From positions 1 to 35,577 of the forward strand of contig CAZJKM010000019.1 of assembly GCA_964546645.1 (NCBI GenBank): 35,577 bases of DNA, written 5' to 3'. Below are positions 1 to 7,245 of the stretch, in pieces. A program made the position numbers and the translations under genes. This stretch comes from A37T11 sp964546645 (GTDB lineage: Bacteria; Bacteroidota; Bacteroidia; Sphingobacteriales; Sphingobacteriaceae). The notes under the pieces were generated by a model that ran no database searches, was not told the origin of the DNA, and was given only the letters and a program-made list of their open reading frames with translations. Numbering within the stretch: the stretch's first letter is position 1; each line of letters begins with the position of its first letter.

Positions 1-50
1 GGCCGCGGTGGTCTGTACTAATTTGTTAACTTTTTTAAATTTTTTTAGTT

Positions 51-683
51 ATGGGTAATTATTTCCCTTTGGTCGGTTTCTCAGGGATGAGGGACGACAC
101 GCTGGCCAACAAGGTCGGCATCATTTTACTGGCGATGCAAGGAAACACACGGTTTCTAAACCCATCGCCTTCATTAACGGATGTGGAAGCAGCGTTGGAC
201 GATTTCCGTCTGAAACTGGAAACCGCCGGACGTAAAGGCAGTCCGATGGACACCACACTTAAAAAGCAAAGTCGCACCGTGCTGATGGCACTGCTGAAAA
301 GGCTGGGGCGCTATGTGGAAGAGGTGGCTGCCGGTGACCTGGCTGTTATCCAAAGTTCGGGCTTTACCTCGTCGGCTGACGCTGTGCCGGGTACTGTTCC
401 GGGAACGCCGCAGTATGTAGTAGTGGCGCATGGTAAGCTGAGCGGAGAACTGAAGCTCAGTTTCCAGGCAGTGAAGGAAGCGTTGTTGTATGAGTACCGG
501 TATGCGGTGCTGCCTGTGGACGGTTCCGCTCCTGAATGGAGCGACCGGCTTACGACGGGCAACTCCCGTGCGGCGATCATCAGCGGCTTAACCCGCGCCA
601 CGGAGTACCTCGTGCAGGTACGGGCAGTGAACAGCCACGGGGCAGGCGACTGGAGCCAGTCGGTAGCGCAGGTGGCGCTCTGA
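51..683 (+). CDS. Fibronectin type III domain protein of unknown function
   Basis: A 210-residue protein starting at an ATG directly after a T-rich stretch. Residues about 1-105 are predicted mostly helical, with a basic segment (GRKGSPMDTTLKKQSR) and no signal peptide or membrane segment. Residues about 115-210 look like one fibronectin type III domain: VPGTPQYV opening, a central YEYRYAVLP strand, and the typical GLTRATEYLVQVRAVNSHGAGDWS ending broken into loops. FN3 domains are protein-protein or carbohydrate-contact modules, so binding rather than catalysis is likely. The helical half is not a family I can name. The gene is followed by a strong terminator and is convergent with the AraC gene. 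Function is not assigned. Confidence 0.75.
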   Translation: MGNYFPLVGFSGMRDDTLANKVGIILLAMQGNTRFLNPSPSLTDVEAALDDFRLKLETAGRKGSPMDTTLKKQSRTVLMALLKRLGRYVEEVAAGDLAVIQSSGFTSSADAVPGTVPGTPQYVVVAHGKLSGELKLSFQAVKEALLYEYRYAVLPVDGSAPEWSDRLTTGNSRAAIISGLTRATEYLVQVRAVNSHGAGDWSQSVAQVAL

Positions 684-717
684 CCCGTATGGCCTTTGGC
701 AAGGCCGTTTACACAGA

Positions 718-750
718 CCGGAGCAGGCGCCAGCCTGCTCCGGTTTTTTT
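718..750 (+). terminator. Intrinsic terminator after the FN3 gene
   Basis: A perfect 11-bp stem (CCGGAGCAGGC at 718-728 with GCCTGCTCCGG at 733-743), loop GCCA, followed by seven T at 744-750. The T tract overlaps the last bases of the convergent AraC stop codon (749-751). A second hairpin without a good T tract (GGCCTT/AAGGCC, 691-706) sits just upstream. Confidence 0.93.
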
Positions 751-1738
751 ATTCGTCCGGCATAGAGTCCCGGCGGTATTTCGGGTGGATCATAAACCGT
801 TTCCTGTATTCTTTTATAAAATATTTTTCATCTGTGTAATGCGCCGCATAAGCTACCTCTTGAACAGTCATATCAGTGGTTTGTAACCAAAATCTGGCCT
901 GCATCAGGCGCAGGAACAGGATATAGGCTTTTACATTGGCGTCGCGATGTTCAAATGCCCTGTTCAGTGTGGCTACAGAGACACATAATACACCGGCTAT
1001 CTCCTCCGTGCACAGGTCTGCTTTCATAAAATGTTCCCGGATGTAGGCAATAGCTTTATTAAACAGGATCTCACTTTGTTTCGCTTTCGGCTGTTGCAGC
1101 TTCGCGAGTTGCCGGTTATACTCCTGTAAAGCCGTATAGATCATTTTTTTTACAAGCAACTGCAGCGAAAGCCGGGCGTACTCCCGATCGGTAAGATCGC
1201 CGAACAATTCCACGGTACTGCGCGGAAGCGGGCAGGGAGGGAGCATATTCGGCTCCCCGTAGACATAATTTTCTTTCAGTTCCCCCAGTTCCTTAAACTC
1301 TTCCAGCATGTTCTCCATGTATTTTCCCGTCACTGCAACACAGTACAGCCAGTTCCATCCGTCAGGCAGGAACAATTGATGGTTTCCGGCCGGCAAAAAG
1401 AAGCCCTGTTGTACGTAGGATTCCGTATAACAGGTGGTGCGGCCAGGCTGCATCCGCCATTCCGCCTCACTCCATATCGGGAAGACAAACCAGCAGCAAT
1501 CCTTTTCGCAGCTCAGTTCAGCGGTAACGGCTATCCGGAAGTCGGTCTGTAAAAATCCCAGGAAAACCGACTCGCCGTGATACGTTTGCAGGAAGGCCGA
1601 GCCGCCGCCTTCGGGAATACGCAGGCATTGCGTGTCCAGGTGGTTCAGTAACGGAAGGAAGCCGTTCGGGTGACGTGGGATCGTGGAATGATCGGTTTCC
1701 AGTTCTTCCGGAAAAAGAAAGGTCGCAATCGTACTCAT
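749..1738 (-). CDS. AraC-family transcriptional regulator
   Basis: A 329-residue protein. The last ~100 residues form an AraC/XylS-type double helix-turn-helix: a first helix pair around FNKAIAYIREHF...CTEEIAGVLCVSVATLNRAF, and a second around MTVQEVAYAAHYTDEKYFIKEYRKRF ending in HPKYRR, the usual place of the family's GxxPxxYR tail. The N-terminal ~220 residues resemble no ligand domain I can name, and they contain a Cys pair (CEKDCCW). The protein probably binds DNA and controls unknown targets. It is monocistronic, convergent with the FN3 gene. A near-consensus -7 element (TATCTTTA, 1797-1804 minus strand) lies upstream. Confidence 0.85.
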   Translation of the reverse strand: MSTIATFLFPEELETDHSTIPRHPNGFLPLLNHLDTQCLRIPEGGGSAFLQTYHGESVFLGFLQTDFRIAVTAELSCEKDCCWFVFPIWSEAEWRMQPGRTTCYTESYVQQGFFLPAGNHQLFLPDGWNWLYCVAVTGKYMENMLEEFKELGELKENYVYGEPNMLPPCPLPRSTVELFGDLTDREYARLSLQLLVKKMIYTALQEYNRQLAKLQQPKAKQSEILFNKAIAYIREHFMKADLCTEEIAGVLCVSVATLNRAFEHRDANVKAYILFLRLMQARFWLQTTDMTVQEVAYAAHYTDEKYFIKEYRKRFMIHPKYRRDSMPDE

Positions 1739-1840
1739 AATACGGGATGTATATTGGTTGGTATCTGTTTGTTACATAGTGCGGATAATGTGGAGGTAAA
1801 GATAGGATTTTTTTGTAAGCAGGTTGTTAGTATGTCCGTT

Positions 1841-2704
1841 CTATCGTATTTTAGCTAATAATCGTTCAATCTGCCGAACGGGTAGGTGTAATGTGAGCTG
1901 GTCTTTATTTCCCCTGACCTGATTAGGGATGATATTCTCAATGACAACGCTTCCTATCGCGTTATTATAGGTAACTGTGCCATAGCGACTGTCTGCCGGG
2001 TTTTTGGTTTGTTTCAGAGGGGAGATGTAAACCGTATTCGAGCTATCACCCACAATGTTTAATACGCGGCAGGTATCTACTTGACTGCGAATGACGCTGG
2101 CCCAGGAAAGGCGATAGTTTGCGGTGTCTATTGATCTGGTTTTAATGGTCAGTATACTGTTTGTATCGGCTTGAATAGTCAGTTTCTTTGCTGAAGTAGT
2201 TTCTTCCATTTCAAATTTCGTAGCCCGGGAATATATTCGTAGCGAGTCCAGAGTGGTATGGCGGAGTTTAGTATGCCCGGCATTGTCAACAGTAATTTGT
2301 TCCAGTGAGGGGGAGTAAAAGATCAGGGTTTTTTCTGCGGAAGGTATTTTGTGGTCGAGGTAACAGATTACCTTGTTATTTTCTACTACAATATTCGTAA
2401 TAGCTTCGGTAAATGGAGTTTTTTTTAATCCGCTTGTTTCGGATTTTACCCATTGTATCAGGTAGGGGATATCGACGGCCGACCTAGACGCACCGGTATC
2501 TTTGAGAACAATTTCATTGAACGGTTGATCAAACAACTGTTTGACCAGATGATAAGAGTCCGCCTCTAAAGAAGCCACGCCCTCCACAGCGTTACGCTCA
2601 TATTCCTGTTTTGTCACGTACCTTTCGGTAGGGATACTTTTGGAAATATAAAAGCCGATGATGGTCAGTCCGGCAATGAAGATAAAAAGGTTACTTAGTT
2701 TCAT
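1841..2704 (-). CDS. Membrane-anchored protein of unknown function, last gene of the ABC/GntR operon
   Basis: A 287-residue protein with one hydrophobic N-terminal segment (about residues 4-21, LFIFIAGLTIIGFYI) acting as signal anchor or uncleaved signal peptide. The rest is hydrophilic, rich in short alternating beta-like stretches (KKLTIQADTNSILTIKT, GSVVIENIIP), which suggests a periplasmic beta-fold resembling GIN/adhesin-head proteins; that resemblance is weak. Its start overlaps the GntR stop by 14 bases, so it is translated from the same transcript as the repressor and transporter. It may be an accessory or sensing component of the transporter, by inference from position. Base composition here and in the next two genes looks more A+T-rich than the flanks. 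Confidence 0.7.
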   Translation of the reverse strand: MKLSNLFIFIAGLTIIGFYISKSIPTERYVTKQEYERNAVEGVASLEADSYHLVKQLFDQPFNEIVLKDTGASRSAVDIPYLIQWVKSETSGLKKTPFTEAITNIVVENNKVICYLDHKIPSAEKTLIFYSPSLEQITVDNAGHTKLRHTTLDSLRIYSRATKFEMEETTSAKKLTIQADTNSILTIKTRSIDTANYRLSWASVIRSQVDTCRVLNIVGDSSNTVYISPLKQTKNPADSRYGTVTYNNAIGSVVIENIIPNQVRGNKDQLTLHLPVRQIERLLAKIR

Positions 2705-3074
2705 GATGAAAGTTTTCTTTTACAAACGTGTCATATAAATTTTTAAGCTGATTCGTATCGATATCAAGCAGGTAAATGCTTCTGAAAAATACCGGTAGTT
2801 CCTTTTCCAGAAACTCTTTCCGACGGAAGGTTTTGATTTTGTCTATGGCATCATCTGCTACGAAGAAACCCACGCCCCGTTTATTGGTAATAATGTGTTG
2901 GCTTTGCAGTAAATCGTATGTCCGGGCAACCGTGTTGGGGTTAACTTCCAGTGTGGCTGCCAGTTCGCGTACAGACGGTATTTTATTGGCTGCTTGCCAG
3001 TTATTAAGCAGGATATGCTCAAATACAACATCTGAAATCTGGAGGTATATTGCCTTATTATCTTTAAAGTCCAT
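2691..3074 (-). CDS. GntR-family transcriptional repressor, YtrA-like
   Basis: A 127-residue protein with an N-terminal winged helix (residues about 5-75): IYLQISDVVFEHILLNNW, then IPSVRELAATLEVNPNTVARTYDLLQ, then a wing ending in RGVGFFV. The C-terminal tail is short and helical (about 50 residues), without a large ligand domain. This is the layout of the YtrA subfamily of GntR, which usually controls a linked ABC transporter. The ATG begins one base after the permease stop. A 22-bp palindrome at the operon's predicted transcription start is a plausible binding site, so autorepression is likely. Confidence 0.85.
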   Translation of the reverse strand: MDFKDNKAIYLQISDVVFEHILLNNWQAANKIPSVRELAATLEVNPNTVARTYDLLQSQHIITNKRGVGFFVADDAIDKIKTFRRKEFLEKELPVFFRSIYLLDIDTNQLKNLYDTFVKENFHHETK

Positions 3075-3902
3075 TTATACTTCTTTTTCTTTGAGTCTGA
3101 AATAGGTGGAGGTCCAAAGGAACCCAACAGAAATGATGAATAGGAAGGTCGCATAGTTAGCAACCGTGTCGTTATAACTACGGAAGTCTGACACGTATAT
3201 AAGCCCTTCTGTAAGTTGTTCCCGGATCATATTAGAGACGGATAGGACTAATATGCCGAATGCGGTAAACGTAAGGGCTGTTTTGACAAAAGCAAGCCTG
3301 CGGAAATAGAGGGATCCGAGGCAGAAAACACTGGTCAGAAGGAGAGCGAAAGCGGCAAACAAAGTAAGTTCGGTAGGCTCAAAAGTTTGAAAAATATATT
3401 TAAAACCGTAATTCTCGTAAGGAGAAGATACTGGTTGCATATGCATGGTGACATTTTTATACATACTCTTCAGTGTACTTACAAAAATGGCATCAGTCAT
3501 CATAAAGACAACAATAAAGCTTGCGATGGAGAATAAGGAAGAAAATAATATGGTAACAAATAATTTTTCGGCTTTAGACACCGGCAGAGTAAGCTCCTGT
3601 ATCGCTTTGGCAGGCTTACTCATATTGGAAAAGAAATGACCCGAAAGCAGGGATAAATAACAGATACCCAATAACCCAAGTAGGAATACCCTGAAGTCGA
3701 GTCTGGAAAGCTGATAGAACTTTTGAGCACTTACATTGGCTAAGTCTGAGGTTATAATGCCTTCACTGATGATATATATGATATAAATGAAAGAGATGAA
3801 GCCGAACAGGATCATCATACTGGCCAGATAGACCATGCGGTTTTCGATCCATTGCCTTCTCAGTAAAAGGGCAAAGCGGGAAATGTTAAATGTGTTGTTC
3901 AT
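3075..3902 (-). CDS. ABC-2 type transporter permease
   Basis: A 275-residue integral membrane protein with about six hydrophobic segments, including VYLASMMILFGFISFIYIIY, FLLGLLGICYLSLLSG, LFSSLFSIASFIVVFMM, LTLFAAFALLLTSVFCLG, ALTFTAFGILVLSV and YATFLFIISVGFLW. It overlaps the ATPase gene upstream by 17 bases and abuts the GntR gene downstream, so it is the membrane half of that exporter. Permeases next to YtrA-type regulators are often linked to envelope stress or antimicrobial peptides, but the substrate here is unknown. Confidence 0.82.
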   Translation of the reverse strand: MNNTFNISRFALLLRRQWIENRMVYLASMMILFGFISFIYIIYIISEGIITSDLANVSAQKFYQLSRLDFRVFLLGLLGICYLSLLSGHFFSNMSKPAKAIQELTLPVSKAEKLFVTILFSSLFSIASFIVVFMMTDAIFVSTLKSMYKNVTMHMQPVSSPYENYGFKYIFQTFEPTELTLFAAFALLLTSVFCLGSLYFRRLAFVKTALTFTAFGILVLSVSNMIREQLTEGLIYVSDFRSYNDTVANYATFLFIISVGFLWTSTYFRLKEKEV

Positions 3903-4743
3903 GATGGAGGATCGCTGGGTTTAATAAAGGGATAATTTGGGGTGCCTTGAATAACACCGCTTTAAAAAACAGTTCGATATCAATGTTCGTTTCTTCCTGT
4001 CCGGTATTGGGCAGGACGGCATGAATACCGGACAGGGTCTGTTCGGTATAAATCATGTCGTCAGTTGTTTCCTTTACGGATTTAAAAGCGAGGTGCCGGC
4101 AAATCTGCTCAACCGTGGCGGCCAGTGCCACGTGCCGGTCGCTGAGGATAACCAGCCCGTCAATCAGGTTATCCAGATCGCGCACCTGGTGCGTGGATAT
4201 GATAAAGTACCGGTCTTCCGTAATCGCCGTAGCCATTATTTTCCGGAACTGTGATTTGGAAGGAATATCCAGCCCGTTGGTGGGTTCGTCCATCAGCAGC
4301 AGACGTGTTTGGGTAGCGAGCCCGAAGGCGATGAAAACTTTCTTTTTCTGGCCGAAAGAAAGCTGCTCCAGGTGTGCTCCCGGGCTGAGACCGAAGTCGG
4401 AAAGTAAACGGTTAAATAAGGTACGGTCAAAATCCCGGTAAAAAGGGGCATAGGTATCCAGATACCTGGAGATACGTACGGGTGGCAGCGTAAACTCCTC
4501 GGGAATAAAAAACAGCTGGGATAAAAATTCAGGAGTTCGCTTTGCGGGTTGATAACCCATTACCCGGATGTCGCCTTGCTGAGGAAAGACCAGCCCGGCC
4601 ATGCTTTTCAATAACGTGGATTTACCAGCTCCGTTCTCTCCCAGTAATCCGTAAATATGCCCTGCCTTTATGTCCAGGCTGACATCGGTAAGCACCGGCC
4701 TGTTTTTGGCGTAAGCGTAAGAAATATTCTTCAAGTGAATCAT
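3886..4743 (-). CDS. ABC transporter ATP-binding protein
   Basis: A 285-residue nucleotide-binding subunit. Walker A is GENGAGKST (residues 35-43), the signature is LSFGQKKK (128-135, with F in place of the usual S), Walker B LLLMDEP is at 148-154 followed by TNGLD, and the H-loop histidine is H185 (ISTH). The C-terminal ~80 residues are an extension beyond the core. The ATG at 4743 is preceded by a promoter and a palindrome. It is the first gene of the operon with its permease and the GntR regulator; ATP hydrolysis in the cytoplasm should drive export by the permease. Confidence 0.9.
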   Translation of the reverse strand: MIHLKNISYAYAKNRPVLTDVSLDIKAGHIYGLLGENGAGKSTLLKSMAGLVFPQQGDIRVMGYQPAKRTPEFLSQLFFIPEEFTLPPVRISRYLDTYAPFYRDFDRTLFNRLLSDFGLSPGAHLEQLSFGQKKKVFIAFGLATQTRLLLMDEPTNGLDIPSKSQFRKIMATAITEDRYFIISTHQVRDLDNLIDGLVILSDRHVALAATVEQICRHLAFKSVKETTDDMIYTEQTLSGIHAVLPNTGQEETNIDIELFFKAVLFKAPQIIPLLNPAILHHEQHI

Positions 4744-4750
4744 TGCATTA

Positions 4751-4772
4751 GTGTATTAGTTAAATAGTACAC
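4751..4772. promoter_or_regulatory. Candidate GntR operator of the ABC operon
   Basis: An imperfect 22-bp palindrome with outer arms GTGTA (4751-4755) and TACAC (4768-4772); 18 of the 22 positions are symmetric. It lies between the -7 element (4775-4782) and the ATPase start codon (4743), covering the expected transcription start. GntR-family operators commonly have GT...AC ends, so binding by the operon's own YtrA-like protein is the simplest reading; this is an inference. Confidence 0.55.
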
Positions 4773-4774
4773 CG

Positions 4775-4804
4775 CAAATGTATGGATATTTCCATTGCTT
4801 CCAA
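4775..4804 (-). promoter_or_regulatory. Promoter of the ABC transporter operon
   Basis: On the minus strand a -33 TTG (4802-4804) and a -7 TACATTTG (4775-4782) are separated by 19 bases, a full match to the Bacteroidota sigma-A pattern. The predicted leader before the ATG at 4743 is about 25 bases. Confidence 0.7.
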
Positions 4805-4913
4805 ATTTTTTTGAAAAAACAATACATAGCAGGGATAACCAAGGAGCGCTTCTTAAATAAAGGGTGATATATGCTGGCTTAAGATGTGGTAATAGAATGC
4901 CTGTTCAAGGTCA

Positions 4914-4944
4914 TTGCAAGTAATGATTAATATACATACATTTG
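4914..4944 (+). promoter_or_regulatory. Promoter P1 of the metal P-type ATPase
   Basis: TTG (4914-4916), 20 bases, TACATTTG (4937-4944), a full Bacteroidota-type match. A small dyad, TCATT/AATGA (4911-4926), overlaps the -33 element and could be an operator. The leader would be about 145 bases. Confidence 0.6.
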
Positions 4945-5052
4945 CTTCTATAGCGGAATATAACCACCATTCAAACCTTTCATAAAAACAAGCTCGTACA
5001 TTGCGTTGAGGATGGACGCGGGCGCAGAAATATGCGTTATGCGACAACCGGA

Positions 5053-5077
5053 TTGCAGTCAATAGTTTGTATGTTTG
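5053..5077 (+). promoter_or_regulatory. Possible proximal promoter P2 of the metal ATPase
   Basis: A -7 match TATGTTTG (5070-5077) ends 20 bases before the ATG at 5098. The only nearby TTG (5053-5055) is spaced 14 bases, which is too short, so this is a weak call. Confidence 0.25.
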
Positions 5078-5097
5078 CTATCATTCATAGAGCGATT

Positions 5098-6990
5098 ATG
5101 TCTGCGAGTCACGAACATACCCTGCCCGCCCGCTGGAAGATCTATATTCCCGCGGCTCTCAGCTTTCTGTTGCTGATTACCGGAATTGCACTGGATCAGT
5201 TTTTCAGACCTGCTTTTTTTGACGGTCATTTCCGGCTGGCATGGTACCTGGTCGCTTACTTACCGGTAGGCTGGCCGGTGATAAAGGATGCCTATACTGC
5301 GCTGCGCAAAGGTGATTTTTTTACCGAGTTCACGTTGATGACGGTGGCTACCGTCGGGGCATTCGCCATCGGGGAGTTCCCGGAGGGGGTGGCGGTCATG
5401 TTGTTTTATACGGTCGGCGAGCTGTTTCAGGGTGCAGCCGTGAAACGGGCGAAGCGAAGTATACAAGCACTGCTGGATATCCGCCCGGATACCGCGTCAG
5501 TGAAGCGGGAAGGTGTGTGGGTCGTCGTCCGGCCGGAAACGGTGCAGGTCGGGGAAACCATACAGGTGAAAGCAGGGGAAAAAGTACCGCTGGACGGCGA
5601 AATGCTTTCCACCGGAAGCAGCTTCCATACCGCAGCATTAACCGGTGAAAGCAAGCCGCAATATATACAGGCCGGCGAAGCAGTGCTGGCCGGAATGATC
5701 AATGAGGATACGGTATGCGAGCTGAAGGTAACCAGGAAATTTGCAGACAGTTCGCTGGCCCGGATCCTGGAGATGGTGCAGCATGCCACTGCGAGGAAAG
5801 CAAAGACGGAGTTATTTATCCGGAAATTTGCACGGGTGTATACGCCCGCCGTGTTTTTCCTGGCGGTGGCGCTGGTTGCCATACCGGCGCTGGTGGTCAG
5901 CAACTATGTGTTTACCGATTGGCTATACCGGTCGCTCGTATTTCTGGTGATTTCCTGTCCCTGTGCCTTAGTGATCTCCATTCCCCTGGGATATTTCGGC
6001 GGGATCGGGGCTGCTTCCCGGAATGGCATCCTGTTCAAAGGGGGGAATTTTCTCGACCAGATAACACGTGTGGATACCGTGGTGATGGACAAAACAGGGA
6101 CGCTCACAAAAGGGGTATTCCAGGTACAGAAGGTGGCGGCCGAAGGCATGGACGAGGCGGCATTTATTGCCATGCTGGCCGCCCTGGGAAGCAATTCCAA
6201 TCATCCGGTTGCGAAGGCGGTGGTTGCCTATGCGAAGCAGCGTTCAGCCTTGTCTCCCGCGTCGCAAACAGAAGAAATAGCCGGCCATGGCCTACAGGGT
6301 GTTGTCAATGGGAAAAAGGTGCTGGCCGGAAATACAAAGTTGTTGAGAAAGGCGGGGATTGTCTACCCTGCAGAACTGGATGAAATACCGGAGACGGTAG
6401 TAGTTATGGCGATGGACGACCACTATGCGGGCTACGTAGTCGTAGCAGATGAACTGAAACCCGGTGCGGCGGAAGCGATCCGGCTGCTTCGTCAGAACGG
6501 TGTGACACGGACGGTTATGTTGAGCGGCGATAAACAGGCGATCGTACGGAAAGTAGCAACGGGACTTGCGATCGACATGGCTTACGGAGACCTACTGCCG
6601 GAACAGAAGGTAGAAAAACTGCAAGAACTGCGGGAAACCGGTTCCCGCGTGATTGCTTTTGCAGGAGATGGGATCAATGATGCCCCCGTGTTGGCTATCA
6701 GTGACGTGGGAATTGCCATGGGTGCCCTGGGCAGCGACGCGGCTATTGAAACGGCGGATGTCGTAATCCAAACCGATCAGCCGGCCAAAATTGCCACGGC
6801 TATCCGTATCGGCAAAGCTACCCGGCGTATCGTGATCCAGAACATCGCAATGGCTTTCGGCGTAAAATTACTGGTCCTTATACTGGGAGCCGGCGGACTG
6901 GCAACCATGTGGGAAGCCGTGTTCGCGGATGTCGGTGTCGCATTGCTGGCTATTTTAAACGCGGTACGGATACAGCGAATGCACTTCTGA
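5098..6990 (+). CDS. Heavy-metal translocating P1B-type ATPase (Zn/Cd/Pb type)
   Basis: A 630-residue metal export pump. Visible motifs: TGES of the actuator domain (182-185), the intramembrane CPC metal site (C287-P-C289), phosphorylation site DKTGTLT (D331), the SNHPVAKAV histidine of the P1B nucleotide domain, and GDGIND (D524). The CPC motif, the lysine in AFGVKLLVL and the aspartate in FADVGVALLAILN near the C-terminus fit the P1B-2 (ZntA/CadA) class that exports Zn, Cd or Pb. There is no N-terminal HMA or Cys-rich metal domain; the protein opens with a short His-containing tail (SASHEHT) and goes directly into membrane helices. ATG 5098 is chosen because an in-frame ATG at 5032 lies upstream of a -7-like element and adds a non-conserved tail. 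The metal specificity is inferred from motifs. Confidence 0.92.
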   Translation: MSASHEHTLPARWKIYIPAALSFLLLITGIALDQFFRPAFFDGHFRLAWYLVAYLPVGWPVIKDAYTALRKGDFFTEFTLMTVATVGAFAIGEFPEGVAVMLFYTVGELFQGAAVKRAKRSIQALLDIRPDTASVKREGVWVVVRPETVQVGETIQVKAGEKVPLDGEMLSTGSSFHTAALTGESKPQYIQAGEAVLAGMINEDTVCELKVTRKFADSSLARILEMVQHATARKAKTELFIRKFARVYTPAVFFLAVALVAIPALVVSNYVFTDWLYRSLVFLVISCPCALVISIPLGYFGGIGAASRNGILFKGGNFLDQITRVDTVVMDKTGTLTKGVFQVQKVAAEGMDEAAFIAMLAALGSNSNHPVAKAVVAYAKQRSALSPASQTEEIAGHGLQGVVNGKKVLAGNTKLLRKAGIVYPAELDEIPETVVVMAMDDHYAGYVVVADELKPGAAEAIRLLRQNGVTRTVMLSGDKQAIVRKVATGLAIDMAYGDLLPEQKVEKLQELRETGSRVIAFAGDGINDAPVLAISDVGIAMGALGSDAAIETADVVIQTDQPAKIATAIRIGKATRRIVIQNIAMAFGVKLLVLILGAGGLATMWEAVFADVGVALLAILNAVRIQRMHF

Positions 6991-7013
6991 ACAAAAACCA
7001 GGAAAATAAAATT

Positions 7014-7042
7014 TTGATTTTTTTTCCGAACCGTTATCTTTG
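7014..7042 (+). promoter_or_regulatory. Promoter of the leader and MFS efflux gene
   Basis: TTG (7014-7016), 18 bases, TATCTTTG (7035-7042), a strong Bacteroidota-type promoter. Transcription would start near 7049, about 18 bases before the leader ORF, and about 200 bases before the transporter start. Confidence 0.7.
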
Positions 7043-7066
7043 CAGCCTCATTCATACAGAGTAGCC

Positions 7067-7117
7067 ATGAAGATGATTGCCATCAAAAAGGCCCTGTACT
7101 ACAGGGATCGCGCTTAA
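7067..7117 (+). CDS. Putative 16-codon leader peptide of a transcription attenuator
   Basis: The ORF MKMIAIKKALYYRDRA starts about 18 bases after the predicted transcription start and ends three bases before a terminator hairpin. It ends in R13-D14-R15, which fits the Arg/Lys-X-Arg/Lys (+X+) motif known to stall ribosomes in the presence of macrolides in leader peptides of erm and mef genes. With D14 in the P site, the leading edge of a stalled ribosome would reach about position 7121, covering the start of the terminator's 5' arm (7120-7124). Translation has not been shown; the ORF could be fortuitous, but position, length and neighbouring structure all agree. Confidence 0.55.
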   Translation: MKMIAIKKALYYRDRA

Positions 7118-7147
7118 GTCAGGGGTTTATATACCCTGTTTTTCTTT
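7092..7147 (+). promoter_or_regulatory. Attenuator: two hairpins with mutually complementary arms
   Basis: Arm 1 CCCTGT (7092-7097) pairs with arm 2 ACAGGG (7101-7106) inside the leader ORF. Arm 3 CAGGG (7120-7124) pairs with arm 4 CCCTG (7134-7138), followed by TTTTTCTTT (7139-7147), giving an intrinsic terminator before the MFS gene. Arm 1 can also pair with arm 3 and arm 2 with arm 4 (CCCTGT, 7134-7139), so terminator and anti-terminator forms are exclusive. Confidence 0.65.
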
Positions 7148-7168
7148 CCGTTTCGGCCGCAGCGCGGG

Positions 7169-7199
7169 TTGGAACAGTTCCACATGTTACATACTTTTA
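7169..7199 (+). promoter_or_regulatory. Possible internal promoter with palindrome upstream of the MFS gene
   Basis: TTG (7169-7171), 20 bases, TACTTTTA (7192-7199; last base deviates from consensus). A perfect 13-bp palindrome TGGAACAGTTCCA (7170-7182) overlaps the -33 element, and a perfect 10-bp palindrome TCAGGCCTGA follows at 7204-7213. It would bypass the attenuator. Confidence 0.3.
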
Positions 7200-7245
7200 T
7201 ATATCAGGCCTGAGCATAGCTCCTGTCGTTTTACTTTCATAACAA

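Larger units (their letters stand above)
4744..5097. other. Divergent regulatory region between the ABC operon and the P-type ATPase
   Basis: A gene-free stretch of 354 bases. The left part holds the minus-strand promoter and palindrome of the ABC operon. The right part holds a plus-strand promoter and a dyad for the metal ATPase. Open frames here (for example one of 69 codons on the minus strand, 4853-5062) have no recognisable protein character. Confidence 0.7.

Noticed and set aside
4853..5062. A 69-codon minus-strand ORF between the ABC operon and the P-type ATPase
   Set aside because: It crosses the ATPase promoter P1 and has no recognisable character; no promoter or start context supports it.
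5715..6383. A 222-codon second frame inside the P-type ATPase
   Set aside because: Out-of-frame shadow; the ATPase frame has all catalytic motifs intact over this stretch.
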